Shown here one piece after another: positions 54,801 through 64,000 of a stretch of 64,000 bases of DNA. Position numbers and translations under genes: made by a program. The notes beneath the pieces are model-generated. The model ran no database searches, was not told the DNA's origin, and was given only the letters and a program-made list of their open reading frames with translations. Origin of the DNA: Dysidea avara (taxonomy: Eukaryota > Porifera > Demospongiae > Dictyoceratida > Dysideidae); contig NC_089278.1 in assembly GCF_963678975.1 (NCBI RefSeq), positions 12,939,959 to 13,003,958 of the forward strand. The letters run 5' to 3'. The stretch's first letter is position 1. Every line of letters starts with the position of its first letter.

Positions 54801-57800
54801 TCCTATTCAGAGTGGATAAAAATTACTGGTGGTGTACCACAAGGTAGTGTCCTGGGACCTATTCTTTTTGTTATATTTGTTATAATGACCTTCTAGATGT
54901 GGTGTTGAGTTTGTTATCTCTGTTTGCTGATGAAACAAAATTATATCGACCTATTAGAAGTTTTGATGACCATCCAGTTTTGCAATGAGACATAGATAAC
55001 CTTCTTGATTGGAGTGAGAGATGGCAGTTTTCTTTAGTTTTCCGAATTGCTTTGCTATGTCTATAGGGTGTTCCTCTGAGACTTACCATTATACGATGAC
55101 TACTGGAGATAGTGTTGTTCCTATTACACGGACATATGGGGAACAAGATTTAGGTGTGTTCTTTATACCTGATTTAAAGTTTCATAAACATATCTCAAAT
55201 ATTGTTCATAAGGCTAATGCTCTTGCTGGAATTTTAAAGAGATCATTTGAATGCCTTAACTGTACCATGCTTCAAACATTGTAGACCAGTTTAATCCATC
55301 CTCACCTAGACTATGCCTCAGTGATTCGGAACCCTTACCAGTTGGGTGATATACATCTGTTAGAACAGGTACAGAGACAAGCAACACAACTAGTCTTGCA
55401 ACTCAAGAACGGCCCATATAGAAGATGCAGAATGGACATGATAATGGTGTATAAGATGGTTCAAGGCATAAGTGGATGTCCCTTTGAGAATTTCTTTGCC
55501 ATAAATACCTGTATATCTACAAGAAACAATGGATTTAAACTATATAAACAGTATAGTCATCTCAACACCAGGAAATATAACTTTTCTCAAAGAGTGGTCT
55601 GGTCAATGATTGGAACAGCCTCCCAAGAGATGTAGTATAGTCACCCAATGTTTTTCTACTTAAGAAAAAACTTGATGAACATTGGCAACAGTTTCGTTTT
55701 GATTTTCTGTAAATTACATTGTCTTTACCATTCGTATAATGTTTTACCAAAAGTAATATAATATGTTTTTGAGAGCTATGATTCATGAGATTAGCTTCAC
55801 AATACAATCTCTCATTATGTGTATATAGCTCAAATGTCAAGTGACAGTACTATAACTCATATAGGGTAAAGTCAAGGGGTGGTGCAGAGTGGGAGCTGAC
55901 TATATGTTGTTTCCATATATGTGTCCTTCGCCTCATACACTTCATCCTCACCATATCAAATCTGCACTCTGTAATTCCTTACATTCCTGCAGTTAAGAAT
56001 CCAATCATTTAAGATAATTTTTCTTGACTGTATCAAGCAAGCTCCAATGGTAGACCTAAAGCTTGAGGACAAGTCTACTATCATCACATAGAATCTGAAT
56101 TCAAACACGGAATTTAGAAACACTTGTGCTGCCTTGCTTCATTGTCCTAGCAGTTTAAATCAACTTCTATCATGTTGTACTGTTGTTGAATGACGAGAGG
56201 TTTGTTTATGACACACTGAACCTTACACACAACATTCAACCTAATAGAGAAAGGCTGCAGTTCTCTAGTGACTGATTCTGCTGGAATAATCTTATGCATC
56301 TGTTTATGAACCAATGATATGAAGTCACCACTGATGGACTGGTGTGATGGGACTTAAAATTTGTGCCATTTGTACTGTTTAAGGAACATATTGTACTTTG
56401 CGTGGGAGGATCAAAGTGATGCTGCGTATCGTATTGTCCATACAGTACTAATCAACTGCATAACTGTACTGTATGAGTCATACAGTACAGTTATGCGCTT
56501 AATTGGGCAAATACAGTACACTTGGGCAAATACAATACAGTTATGCGGAGAATTTATTTAAGGAATGTTACATAAACAACACACTGTAAATTGCTAAAAC
56601 CAGCCAAACTAATCCTACAAGTTCATTCTATGGCTAGGGATAGATTGCATAAACACTTACTGATCGTCTGATCACGAAGCTTTTAAAACACGACTCCACT
56701 AAGACAGCATGATTGATCACATGCATGACATAGTGAATTGCTAAAACTAGCCAAACTAATCCTATTAGTTCATTCTATGACTAGAAATAGACTATTTAAA
56801 CACTTACTGATATCCTGATCACCGAAAATCGCAGCGGTTTGAGTACAAGAGAAAATCGCTCTGAGCCAAATGACCAAGAAGTACAATATAACACTTAAAG
56901 CACTGCCTATGCTTGTGTGTATGAAAAATACAGCACTCGGGGGTGTCTCAAGGCAAATGCAGCACTCAGCTTCGCCTCGTGCTGTATTAGCCTCTTGACA
57001 CACCCCTCGTGCTGTATTTTCCATACACACACATGGAGGTGCTTTAACTATAATAAAAATTATTGCAATCAATTATTGACCTTGTTGTATGCCAACCAAT
57101 GGGATTCTCATTTAGAGCAAGATATACACAAACTATTTATGCCAACCTATGGGATTCTTATTTAGAGCACGATGTACACACTTTTTATACCCAGCGATAG
57201 GCAATTTAATACTCTAGGAGTCCACTATGTACCAGTTTCCAAGGTAGTGGCATTCTTCAGTAACATTCAGCCAAAGACGGTGGTGTAAAGCATCAACTAT
57301 CAACAGTCGACGTCATTTATTGTCCACTTGACAACTTGCATACATCAATTGTCATCTGGTTTGATGTATTTTGCTTGTCATTCCCACACAATTCAAAACT
57401 AAATCTTTCCCATAGTACAAAATAGTCTACCACAGTAGTAATTGTAATTTTCAAGAAAGTCTTATGTTCAATTTGTTAAATACGCATACATATAAGCATT
57501 TTAGTACTTTGAACACAAATTAGCTAAACAGCGCTATCAAGAATGTTCAGCACAGTAATCCTGGATTCCTGGTACCACTGGGAAGTGCTGTAGCTAGTCT
57601 GTTTCCTGCCATACAGCAATTTTACCAATGATGCAGAAGTTCTTTATGCATAAATAATAACTAACAACTTCTATCCACTGTATGTGGGTTATTTATTCAC
57701 TACATGTCTTGTTCCTGAGCACAATGCTTGACAGCATGTGACAAGTCTAAATAATCACTACAAACATTGTGTATTTTAGTTGATGATGCCAGAAAGTAAA

Positions 57801-60305
57801 AATTACAAACACTCTTCCAGTTTACCATTGCTAATGTAGTCAATTCTCCTGCTTTTTATATAGCCTCAAAAGATTTTTTTTGGTTCACTTTGCTTTCTGA
57901 GCAATTTTCTCCATGTTAGCTCCATTGTTCATTCAACTACCACAGCTGGTCTTTCTGTCGTCTTTCTCCACGTAAATGATTCATAATGGCTGTCATTGTA
58001 CAGCCACTAGTCAGTCCATCATGGTTAAAACTACAGTGGAATTTCTGCTGACTGACTGACCAACCGACCGACTGACTGATGCCTTCAGACCAACGCAACT
58101 CAATAATGGCTAAGGCTATGGGATTGATTTTTTCACTCTTAGAATTAGCACCCCAGCTATCGAACAGTCTTTTTTGAAACGTAAAGTAGTTGGATTGGTG
58201 ATCTTAGGACCTTTAGTCTCTTTGTTCAAACACAACCTCACGCATTCTATGCTGCTGATTGTCATGGTCTCTGTTTCTGATGGAATTATTGTGTTCTTGT
58301 TCTATGGATCTTTTCCTTCCACTTGGAATGTTTAATTAGATCTGTTTTTCTTCCTGGTATATTGGGTCGAACAGTTCTTGGTGGTGTTGAGAGAAAACTG
58401 TTTTCTTGCCTGTGTGGTTGGGAGGCCTTGGTGTTTTTGATCTTTCAATTGTTGCATCACAGTAGTACTCCTGCTCTGTGGAAGTAAATGCTGCTGGTCT
58501 TGTTGGTTTGATTACCTCTCAAGTACATCAACCTGGTGACTAGATTCACAGTTTCAGTTGTAGTCTCTAAGCACCATCAAGAGCAACTTCCCACATAACT
58601 TTGTGCTGCTGCATTTGCACTTGGCCATCTGTCTGCCCTACTTCCTGTGCTTGTGGTCACTCTTTTACCAAAAAACATGCTATGTCTTGTCCAAAGAGCG
58701 GGTTTCCTTCTTTGAGACATAATGAAGTACAGGATGTAACTGCCACCTTACTTTCTGAGGTCTGTAACAATGTTGTTGAACCTCACCTCCAGCCTCTTTC
58801 TGGTGAGACTGTTCAATTTAAAACAGCCAACCATAATGATAATACAAGGCTAGACATTGCAGCTAATGGATTTTGGGGAGGGAGATTTGAGAGGTTATGC
58901 TTTGATTAACTCTAATGCACCCTCAAATCAATCTCTCCATTTTGTGTACTGGGACATCGTGATAGGATGAATACCAGCAATGAGTTCTTGAAGTAGAGAA
59001 TGCCTCATTTACTCCTTTAATTTTCACTCCCCCCCCCCCCACTCCATCCCACCCTCCCTGGTAGAATGGGTGAAGCTGCCATTCAGTTTTATAAGGGATT
59101 GGCTAACCTCTTGCATATGGTGTAGTGAAGGGATTGGTGAGATGTAAATTAAATTAAGATATGCAACCAAGTGTATTCGCGGTGCCTGGTCCAGTATGCA
59201 TTTTCCAGTTGCTAAGGTTTCAATTGCTGTGCAGATAGCAGAGGCTTGTATCCCCCTTTTTATTTCTTTTGTATTAATGTTTTAATAGGTTTCAATCACA
59301 CAAATGATGACTCTTTTCTTTTAACAATTATTTGTTGATTTTCTGATGTGACAATGCCCACAGCATGGACTTACCTTTGTGTCTCATTTCTCTTTGCTGA
59401 CATTGCAAGGTTTTCCTAAAGTTATAACAATAACCTCCTAAATTTTCCGTAGTGACTGGATTAATTTCAGAGATACTTCTCGTACTGTTCTTCATTAATA
59501 TTATGTAACAGACTGATCATAGCTGACAATGAAGTGTAATGGCCATGATGGGGTGCATATTAAAATGAAAACATTAAGTCTGGTGCCATTCCTTCTCTTG
59601 ATGTGGTATGTGTGGGCTCATCGGTCATAACAATATTACAAAATAGACAACCAAATACTAGGAATTTTAAGTTTGATTAGGGATCATAGAAATAATAAGT
59701 AGCAAAACAGTAAGGTCACTTACACGTTCAGATATACTAGTGGAGATTTAACCCCTACTTCAGTAAACTAAAGTAGGGATTAAATATATCTACAGATGTA
59801 GGCTACTTATATTTCTATGATCCCTAATTGAAATTAAAATTCCTAATTGTTCTTGTATTTGTATACACATTTATATTGATGATATGGACACTTCATGTAG
59901 ATAACTACTGCTAATATTCAACATCTTGAAGACTACATATATTTTTACTGCACCTACAACACACTATTATAACAGCATTATTTATTATATGTCACTACTT
60001 ACTTATGATTTCTACTGAAATGTTCACACTGTCACTACCATGTAGAGAAGAAACCATCACTGAGTAGATACCTGATTTACTCTCTGAGCTTTCCATAACA
60101 GTGAGAGATGTCATGTAACGTGAACTGTTAACACTGTTACTAGTGATCAGATGGTTAGTGTCATTGGTAATCTTTCTTCCATCAAATTTCCATGAAATAG
60201 TATAATTGATACAAATTGCCATAAATTCCACTGACAATGTAAAACTCTCTGGAGCTAGAATTTTGATACCTTTTATAAATGAATCTCTGATGATGTAGGG
60301 TATCA
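45043..60305 (-). CDS. Gene B: tandem paralogue of gene A (partial; 5' half outside window)
   Basis: Three exons colinear with gene A exons 5-7 are present: Ig-like 60305-60003, propeller 48161-47355 and propeller 45828-45043, all phase 1 to phase 1 and open. The NIDO domain and first propeller are expected above 64,000. The last exon again ends in a consensus GTAAGT, so a 3' exon should lie between 45,043 and gene A's start at 38,479. Both paralogues keep intact frames and splice sites, so gene B looks functional. The intron between Ig and propeller is 11.8 kb against 7.0 kb in gene A, because of added repeats. Confidence 0.7.
45950..46085. mobile_element. Small MITE with a dispersed motif at its centre
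   Basis: TACGAAAATTTCTTACACTA and ACACAAAAATTCTTATCACG-type subrepeats surround AACTCTAATAGAGCAGTCAT (45,990-46,009). The AAATTTT(T/C)G-rich arms resemble short elements at 7,880-7,980 and 36,175-36,265. Boundaries are approximate. Confidence 0.4.
46900..47172. mobile_element. Mariner-like MITE, old copy in gene B intron
   Basis: Counterpart of 12,985-13,334. It retains GGCTTCCCAATAGAAATGTA and ends CAACATGTGTACATACTGTA. The left end has decayed. Confidence 0.55.
47355..48161 (-). CDS. Gene B exon: YWTD propeller 2
   Basis: An 807-nt phase 1-1 exon. Its N-terminal half is identical to gene A exon 6. Its C-terminal part differs, for example WPNDLTIDY for WPNGLTIDY and SDWLIQSVV for SDWTRRSVV. 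Blades and splice sites are intact (donor GTAAGA). The change from identity to divergence falls at 47,691/47,692. Confidence 0.92.
49385..49975. mobile_element. Palindromic foldback element, full-length B copy
   Basis: This is the most complete member. The outer arm GTTGAACATAGCTGACAACG pairs with CGTTGTCAGCTATGTTCAAC at the far end. Inside come CACCAGTCATAATAAAAT / ATTATTATGACTAGTG, then the core palindrome 49,565-49,792 with its loop at 49,668-49,692. Arms are about 280 bp each. Single-arm fragments are dispersed at about 20,340-20,460, 33,190-33,340, 36,765-36,900 and 59,515-59,640. Confidence 0.7.
49925..50650 (+). repeat. CAGT-associated dispersed repeat, copy 2
   Basis: Aligns with 36,765-37,425, including the CAGT run and the GGGCCACGCCTACTCCTTTG end. 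It adjoins the outer arm of the 49,385-49,975 palindrome. This suggests that palindrome arm and repeat belong to one larger composite element. Confidence 0.5.
50895..51432 (-). mobile_element. TIR insertion carrying a candidate first exon of an unrelated gene
   Basis: CAAGAGTATATAATGG and CCATTATACACTCTTG are inverted ends, with TGACGT on either side. The two other copies of this intron read straight through (TTACTGACATTAAAGTG). On the minus strand, 51,139-50,978 starts with ATG and reads MVAIPFLASTVLLVKATRLN, then PIAIPYRPPVKTFKMLNLSN. It ends EEMK at a consensus GTATGT donor (54 codons, phase 0). I do not recognise it. Confidence 0.5.
52138..52998. mobile_element. 860-bp palindromic foldback with open frames in both arms
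   Basis: Terminal repeat GTAGAGTAACTCACCTAATA and perfect complement. Arms of about 400 bp meet near 52,570. Each arm reads outside-in MSLDSSRLWDFAHQVSASL or its equivalent with small changes, followed by SGGSRPAKSF and INTY(N/D)PEKR. The surrounding repeat resumes on both sides (CATTACACAGCATTACAAA / CTCTGCAATCATTTCAGTC), so the element is a discrete insertion. Confidence 0.75.
53377..54058. mobile_element. 680-bp TIR insertion, B only
   Basis: Ends GTGACTGGATTTTGGAAAAA and the complement of TTCTGTAAAATCTGGTCAC, with ATTT on both sides. The A copy lacks it. The interior holds the GGAGGCTGGGGGGT tandem at 53,638-53,690 and long open frames on both strands (53,509-53,784 plus, 53,529-53,900 minus). 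These look like by-products of GC-rich sequence. Confidence 0.55.
53638..53690. repeat. Short minisatellite, 14-bp unit
   Basis: About three and a half head-to-tail copies of GGAGGCTGGGGGGT in an otherwise AT-rich region, strongly G-biased on the plus strand. Confidence 0.85.
54484..55755 (+). mobile_element. 5'-truncated jockey/CR1-type LINE, inactive
   Basis: Plus-strand reverse-transcriptase motifs in order: VCKMLELIIKDAV, then KKAFDRVPHGRLLSKLNCYG, LVDWIKHFLDNRKQRV and GGVPQGSVLGPILF. Next come LFADETKLYR (the catalytic YADD-type box reading FADE), DLGVFFIPDLKFHKHISNIV, then IRNPYQLGDIHLLEQVQRQA and NTRKYNFSQRVVWS. Several frameshifts and stops separate these. The A unit passes directly from GTTGAATTAATGATTA to TAATATGTTTTTGAG, so the LINE is absent there. 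Confidence 0.88.
55756..58280. other. Gene B intron with short tandem and foldback repeats
   Basis: Direct repeat of about 95 bp: 56,590-56,680 and 56,740-56,825 (CAGCCAAACTAATCCTACAA / TAGCCAAACTAATCCTATTA). Direct repeat of about 48 bp: 57,091-57,175 (GCCAACCAATGGGATTCTCA / GCCAACCTATGGGATTCTTA). A palindromic cluster CATACAGTAC/GTACTGTATG lies at 56,437-56,530. No gene was recognised. Confidence 0.55.
56893..57050. mobile_element. Small foldback element
   Basis: ACTTAAAGCAC and GTGCTTTAACT ends. Inner arms GTATGAAAAATACAGCACTC and the complement of GTGCTGTATTTTCCATAC. A second inner pair sits around CAGCTTCGCCTCGTGCTG. It is about 158 bp and non-coding. Confidence 0.65.
59661..59842. mobile_element. 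Inverted-repeat MITE in B intron
   Basis: Ends GGAATTTTAAGTTTGATTAG and the complement of TAATTGAAATTAAAATTCC enclose a stem with TAGGGATCATAGAAATA arms and a CCTACTTCAGTAAACTAAAG centre. The A counterpart (20,490-20,520) has only the left end and is then interrupted by different DNA. Confidence 0.6.
60003..60305 (-). CDS. Gene B exon: Ig-like domain
   Basis: A 101-codon exon with the same length, phases and splice sites as gene A exon 5 (acceptor TACAG, donor GTAAGT). It reads VIPYIIRDSFIKGIKILAPE and later SKSGIYSVMVSSLHGSD. The substitutions against gene A are scattered and keep the frame, as expected for a maintained paralogue. Confidence 0.78.
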
Positions 60306-62875
60306 CTGTAAAAAGTTAATAAAATACATAAATATACGTATTTTAGAGCTGATCAGTAATACAACTATCACTGACAGTAACTTTTATATCACAATAGCAA
60401 TAGTATCATGATATTTTATACTAGCAGTTATCAAAGATACTCAACCTCACATAAATGACACACCATAAATAATCCAATTACACACTACGTATCTACTTTT
60501 CTTACACTCCATTGGTAAAAATTACAGTTGTAATCTTTGTGGTGCACACTCTTCTAGACTTCACAGTTTTTTCAACTTCAGTACTATCGTGTTTGCTGCT
60601 GTTATCCATGTTTTTGACTAAGCACAGATATGTTTAATATATTTGGATAGTATGATTGCATACTATCAATATCATGACTGTTACTCACTAATGTAATTAT
60701 GGAGTTGCATTCTTGCAATGGTGCACCATTAGTTGTAATTGTTTGCAATAGATCTAACCAGGGTTCTATGTACATGATTTTTACGTAGCCTAAGTGATAT
60801 ACAGACTGGCTAGGTACATGGGTATGGTTTTGTGCTATTAACAGTTGCATGCATACATGGCCTCAGATTCATCAAACTGATGGATCAGTAAAAAAATTTA
60901 GATGAATTAAAATTAATATGTAGCAGGATATATGAATAACACAAAGGCTTGAAACCCAACATGCATGTGTATAACTAAATGGATGACCAACTCTGTAGAA
61001 TTGATAGATTGTTGCCAACATTTTTACAAACTTTGTTGTGGCTACTATTCAGACACCACAGAAAACAGAAATCCTTTTAACACCATCAGATATCTCTACC
61101 ATGATGAAAAGTATGATTGTGGGTATGAGTTCTGAGTAACCCAATCATATAAATGCAAATCAATCGCCAATCTGAAGTGGTCTAGTTTTATATGCTGTTC
61201 TTTCATTTTATACAAAAACAATCACAGCATGACGTAGCTATAAAATGAAAAAAAAGCAACATATAAAAAAAGACCACTATGCAACCCATCTATCACAGCA
61301 AGCTCTACAACACATTGTATTCACAAAGCATCACCATGGCATAATTGCAAAGCATCACACAAGTGATCTTGTAGTTCTAAACTTTCTGTATATTGATAGA
61401 TGTGTTTGTCTGCAACAGAAGTACATGATGAAAGGTGTTGTGCAATGTAGTGGATGATGTAATGCAGCAAAGGTTGTTGTGTAGGTGTTGTGTGGACCTC
61501 TGGATACTACAGATTTATATTAAAACCTTGCAAATGTTATTTGAACTGAGTGTGGGTTTATATATTTAGATTTTGCTATAGTTACGTACAGATTGCAGTG
61601 CTGTTTCTCTTTGAAAATTGAGTTCTAAATTCACCAAATTTACCTGTTAAACATCACCTTACTACATAAACTTCACTTTGAACCAAGAAGCGTTATGCTG
61701 TGCATGGTGTATACTCCTCTCTGGGCCTAGAGTTGACTAGCTTAGCTGGCGAGAATAAACTAGAGTATTGTGGTACCACGTTACTGGCATCACAACAGGC
61801 TAGTAGTTTTATTTGTACTGCATAGCCTTGTTTGTTATGGTGTATTTCTCTACTCTGGTTGGATGGAGATCACTGAGCTTACTGCACTGCTGTGGGGATC
61901 ACTGCTTATCACAGTGTCAGGTACATATTGCTGTGATGCAGTGGTGATCTTTTCTTGCCTCAATCAATAAATGCTAAGGAAGGAGGACGTCCTAAAAGAA
62001 GAGCTGCAGAAAGGAGCAGAGAAAAGGTTAAGCATTAGATCAAACCCCCAAGGACTGATTTAGCATTAATGTAGTGTTAGACTATGTGTAGTGTTAGACT
62101 ATGTGTAGTGTTAGCGTACAGACAATCATAGATAAGTAGATAGGTGCATACACACACACTAGAACTTGAAGCCAGCCATCCTGGGATAATGCTGTCCAGC
62201 AGAGGATGTGTCCACTCTTTTCTGTCAATGATGAGGATGGGTGGTAGTACATCTGTGCCTTGTAATGTCTTGCTTCCTTTTAAACAATCGATGGTAGGCG
62301 GTACATATGAATGGTTTATTCAAACATGGAGCCATCATGTTCTGATCAAGTCCTTCACTGCATAAAGTTCTCAATCTGGTATGATATTGGGCTTCTTTAT
62401 ACCAAGATGACTCATCTACTCCATACTTCTTCAGATCCTGATGGACCTTGTCCTGCCTATTGTGACATCATGCAAGTTTTTTCATCATCTCAGTGTTTAC
62501 TGATTCTATGGAAGTAAAAACTAACTTGCTTAGCTACATAGTTAGGCATAGAGGAAGGCAGGCTACAAGGACTGAAGACCCACCTCAATATTAGGGAAGG
62601 GGTCTTTTTACCTTTTGACTTCTTAAGCTAGCAGAATAGTGATCAATAACATATTGAAAGGGTATTCAGTTAACTCTAATAAAATAGTTAAGTTCCGTAC
62701 AATTGTAATGAATTTAGTGAATAATGAGCCGCCCTCCCACACTAACTTTCTGATCTGAAACATAAAATAAGTGGCCTAAACAGATAGATAGGTACACACA
62801 CATGTTTTTACAAAATCAATTTTAGCAGCATGCCCACAGCCAGCCAAAGGCTGGCTGTGGATACACACCTGGTTT

Positions 62876-63066
62876 AAAAATGAAGTAGGGATCAAAGCGA
62901 TAAGAGGTAGTAAAACAATGATGGTATTACAGCATAGCTCAGTGGAAAAATCCCTACCTTGGCATTAAACAAAATAATGGTGACATCATGCCAATGTGGT
63001 CACAGAGCTATGCAGGAATACCATCTTTCACCTCTTTTTATCACTTGGATCCCTACTTCATTTTAA
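62876..63066. mobile_element. Inverted-repeat MITE (same family), B unit copy 1
   Basis: Counterpart of 24,112-24,312 with the same ends and a slightly shortened inner right arm. Confidence 0.7.
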
Positions 63067-63099
63067 AATTAATAATGTCAAACTGTACGGTAGTACTGT

Positions 63100-63430
63100 T
63101 TAAGCCCAAAAATGACGTGCACTGCCTAAAATTCTGCCTTTAAAATCATCCTAGAGACGTCTTATGTGATAAATATTACCTTTAGGAATAATAGTAGTCC
63201 ATCTAACATCAAATATAGCATTAAAAACTAGGACATAGAATTTTAAAAACCACCAAAACTTGAATTTTGTCTGCCAGCTTGCCTGCCTACCAGCCTGCTT
63301 TTTGGGGTTCTGACAAGTGTGTGCCCTCTGCGCCTTGTCTTTCCTTTTAACTTCAATCAGGTTAGTCATCTTATTCTTGATGCAATGAAACCATATTAAG
63401 GCATTAATCTTCTATATCAACACCTTCCTT
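63100..63430 (-). repeat. Dispersed repeat with coding-like core, copy 3 (B unit)
   Basis: Counterpart of 24,345-24,665 in the B unit. It reads RKDKAQRAHTCQNPKKQAGR on the minus strand. An added codon pair distinguishes it from copy 1 without breaking that stretch. Confidence 0.5.
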
Positions 63431-63732
63431 GAACAGCATATTTAGCTACCCAAAATTAAAGTAGTTACACTTGGTAGATACCTGTAACTTCACAAAAGGT
63501 ATGAGATAATGCCCATTAATGATCTAGCCTGATTAATAATGATCAAGCATGGGGACCATACCTATTTACTTGATCTTGATTACCACTCCCCTTATTTTTG
63601 GTTTAGCTTTATTCATAATGCTAGCACAGAAAAGCGACACGCCACCTGGTTGACTTGAGATACTCTAATACAGCAGTCACCCTAATAGAGCAGTCACAAT
63701 TGTTGTATGCTATAACAAATAAATAGTACATT

Positions 63733-63898
63733 AAAATGAAGTAGGGATCCAAGCGATAAAAAGTAGTGAAACAAGTGATGAATTATGATATTACAGCATA
63801 GCTCGGTAGGAAAATCCCTATACTTTAGCATGTTATAACAAAACATGTCAAAATAGGGATTTTCCCACTGAGCTATGCTGTAATATCATCATTCATCT
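63733..63898. mobile_element. Inverted-repeat MITE (same family), B unit copy 2
   Basis: Counterpart of 24,994-25,159. It keeps the outer left end AAAATGAAGTAGGGATCC and both inner arms. Confidence 0.7.
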
Positions 63899-64000
63899 AA
63901 ATGGCTAGCTAAATAAATACTAATTTAAAAATGAAGTGAAACAAGAGATAGACATTGTATATAGGAATTATATTATATATACATATACAACCAGAGAGTG

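Larger units (their letters stand above)
45043..64000. repeat. Segmental duplication, B unit (continues past window)
   Basis: Counterpart of 11,347-25,275 and still aligned at the window edge. Below 45,043 no similarity to the region below 11,347 is visible. The proximal breakpoint therefore lies close to the donor of propeller 3. Confidence 0.85.
60306..64000. other. Gene B intron, conserved with 21,593-25,275
   Basis: Aligned along its whole length with the A unit, including both MITEs and the RRAHT-type repeat. No exon was recognised. Differences include a duplicated TAGACTATGTGTAGTGT at 62,084-62,117. Confidence 0.55.

Overview
The window reads as nuclear DNA of an early-branching animal, most likely a demosponge (inference). 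The reasons are a metazoan-type PNPLA8 gene with introns of only 43-58 bp, long extracellular NIDO / LDL-receptor-class-B / Ig multidomain genes, AT-rich intergenic DNA packed with short inverted-repeat transposons, a LINE, and a nuclear fragment of mitochondrial nad5. All confidently recognised protein genes lie on the minus strand. I saw no rRNA, convincing tRNA, operon or CRISPR array.

Layout. 1-1.5 kb: a PIF/Harbinger-like MITE and unrecognised sequence. 1.6-3.6 kb: a complete six-exon PNPLA8 homologue (calcium-independent phospholipase A2 gamma) with a CpG-rich promoter. 3.8-11.3 kb: MITEs, a LINE 3' end, the nad5 fragment, a 1-kb foldback element and a hAT-type MITE with a perfect 8-bp target duplication. 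11.3-38.5 kb: gene A, a secreted or cell-surface protein read from 38,479 downwards as signal peptide, NIDO, six-bladed YWTD propeller, Ig-like domain, YWTD propeller, YWTD propeller. Its seven recognised exons join in one open frame of about 1,173 codons and its 3' end was not found. Its introns hold a 1.7-kb minisatellite, a 617-bp palindrome and many MITEs. 38.6-45 kb: intergenic DNA with nested TIR elements. 45.0-64.0 kb: gene B, a tandem paralogue of gene A whose Ig and last two propeller exons are inside the window; its 5' half lies beyond 64,000.

The A unit (11.3-25.3 kb) and B unit (45.0-64.0 kb) are an old tandem duplication with clearly diverged coding and intronic sequence. Over it lies one much younger tract, 13,861-17,075 versus 47,692-49,825, that is nearly identical and starts abruptly inside a propeller exon. 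The older B version of that intron is still present next to it at 50.77-53.28 kb. Comparing the copies gives natural filled/empty sites for several transposons and shows a palindromic element whose 25-nt loop is exactly inverted between copies. A short motif built on the palindrome CTCTAATAGAG recurs on both strands, inside unrelated MITEs and at the start of the minisatellite. Two insertions carry what look like first exons of unrelated genes.
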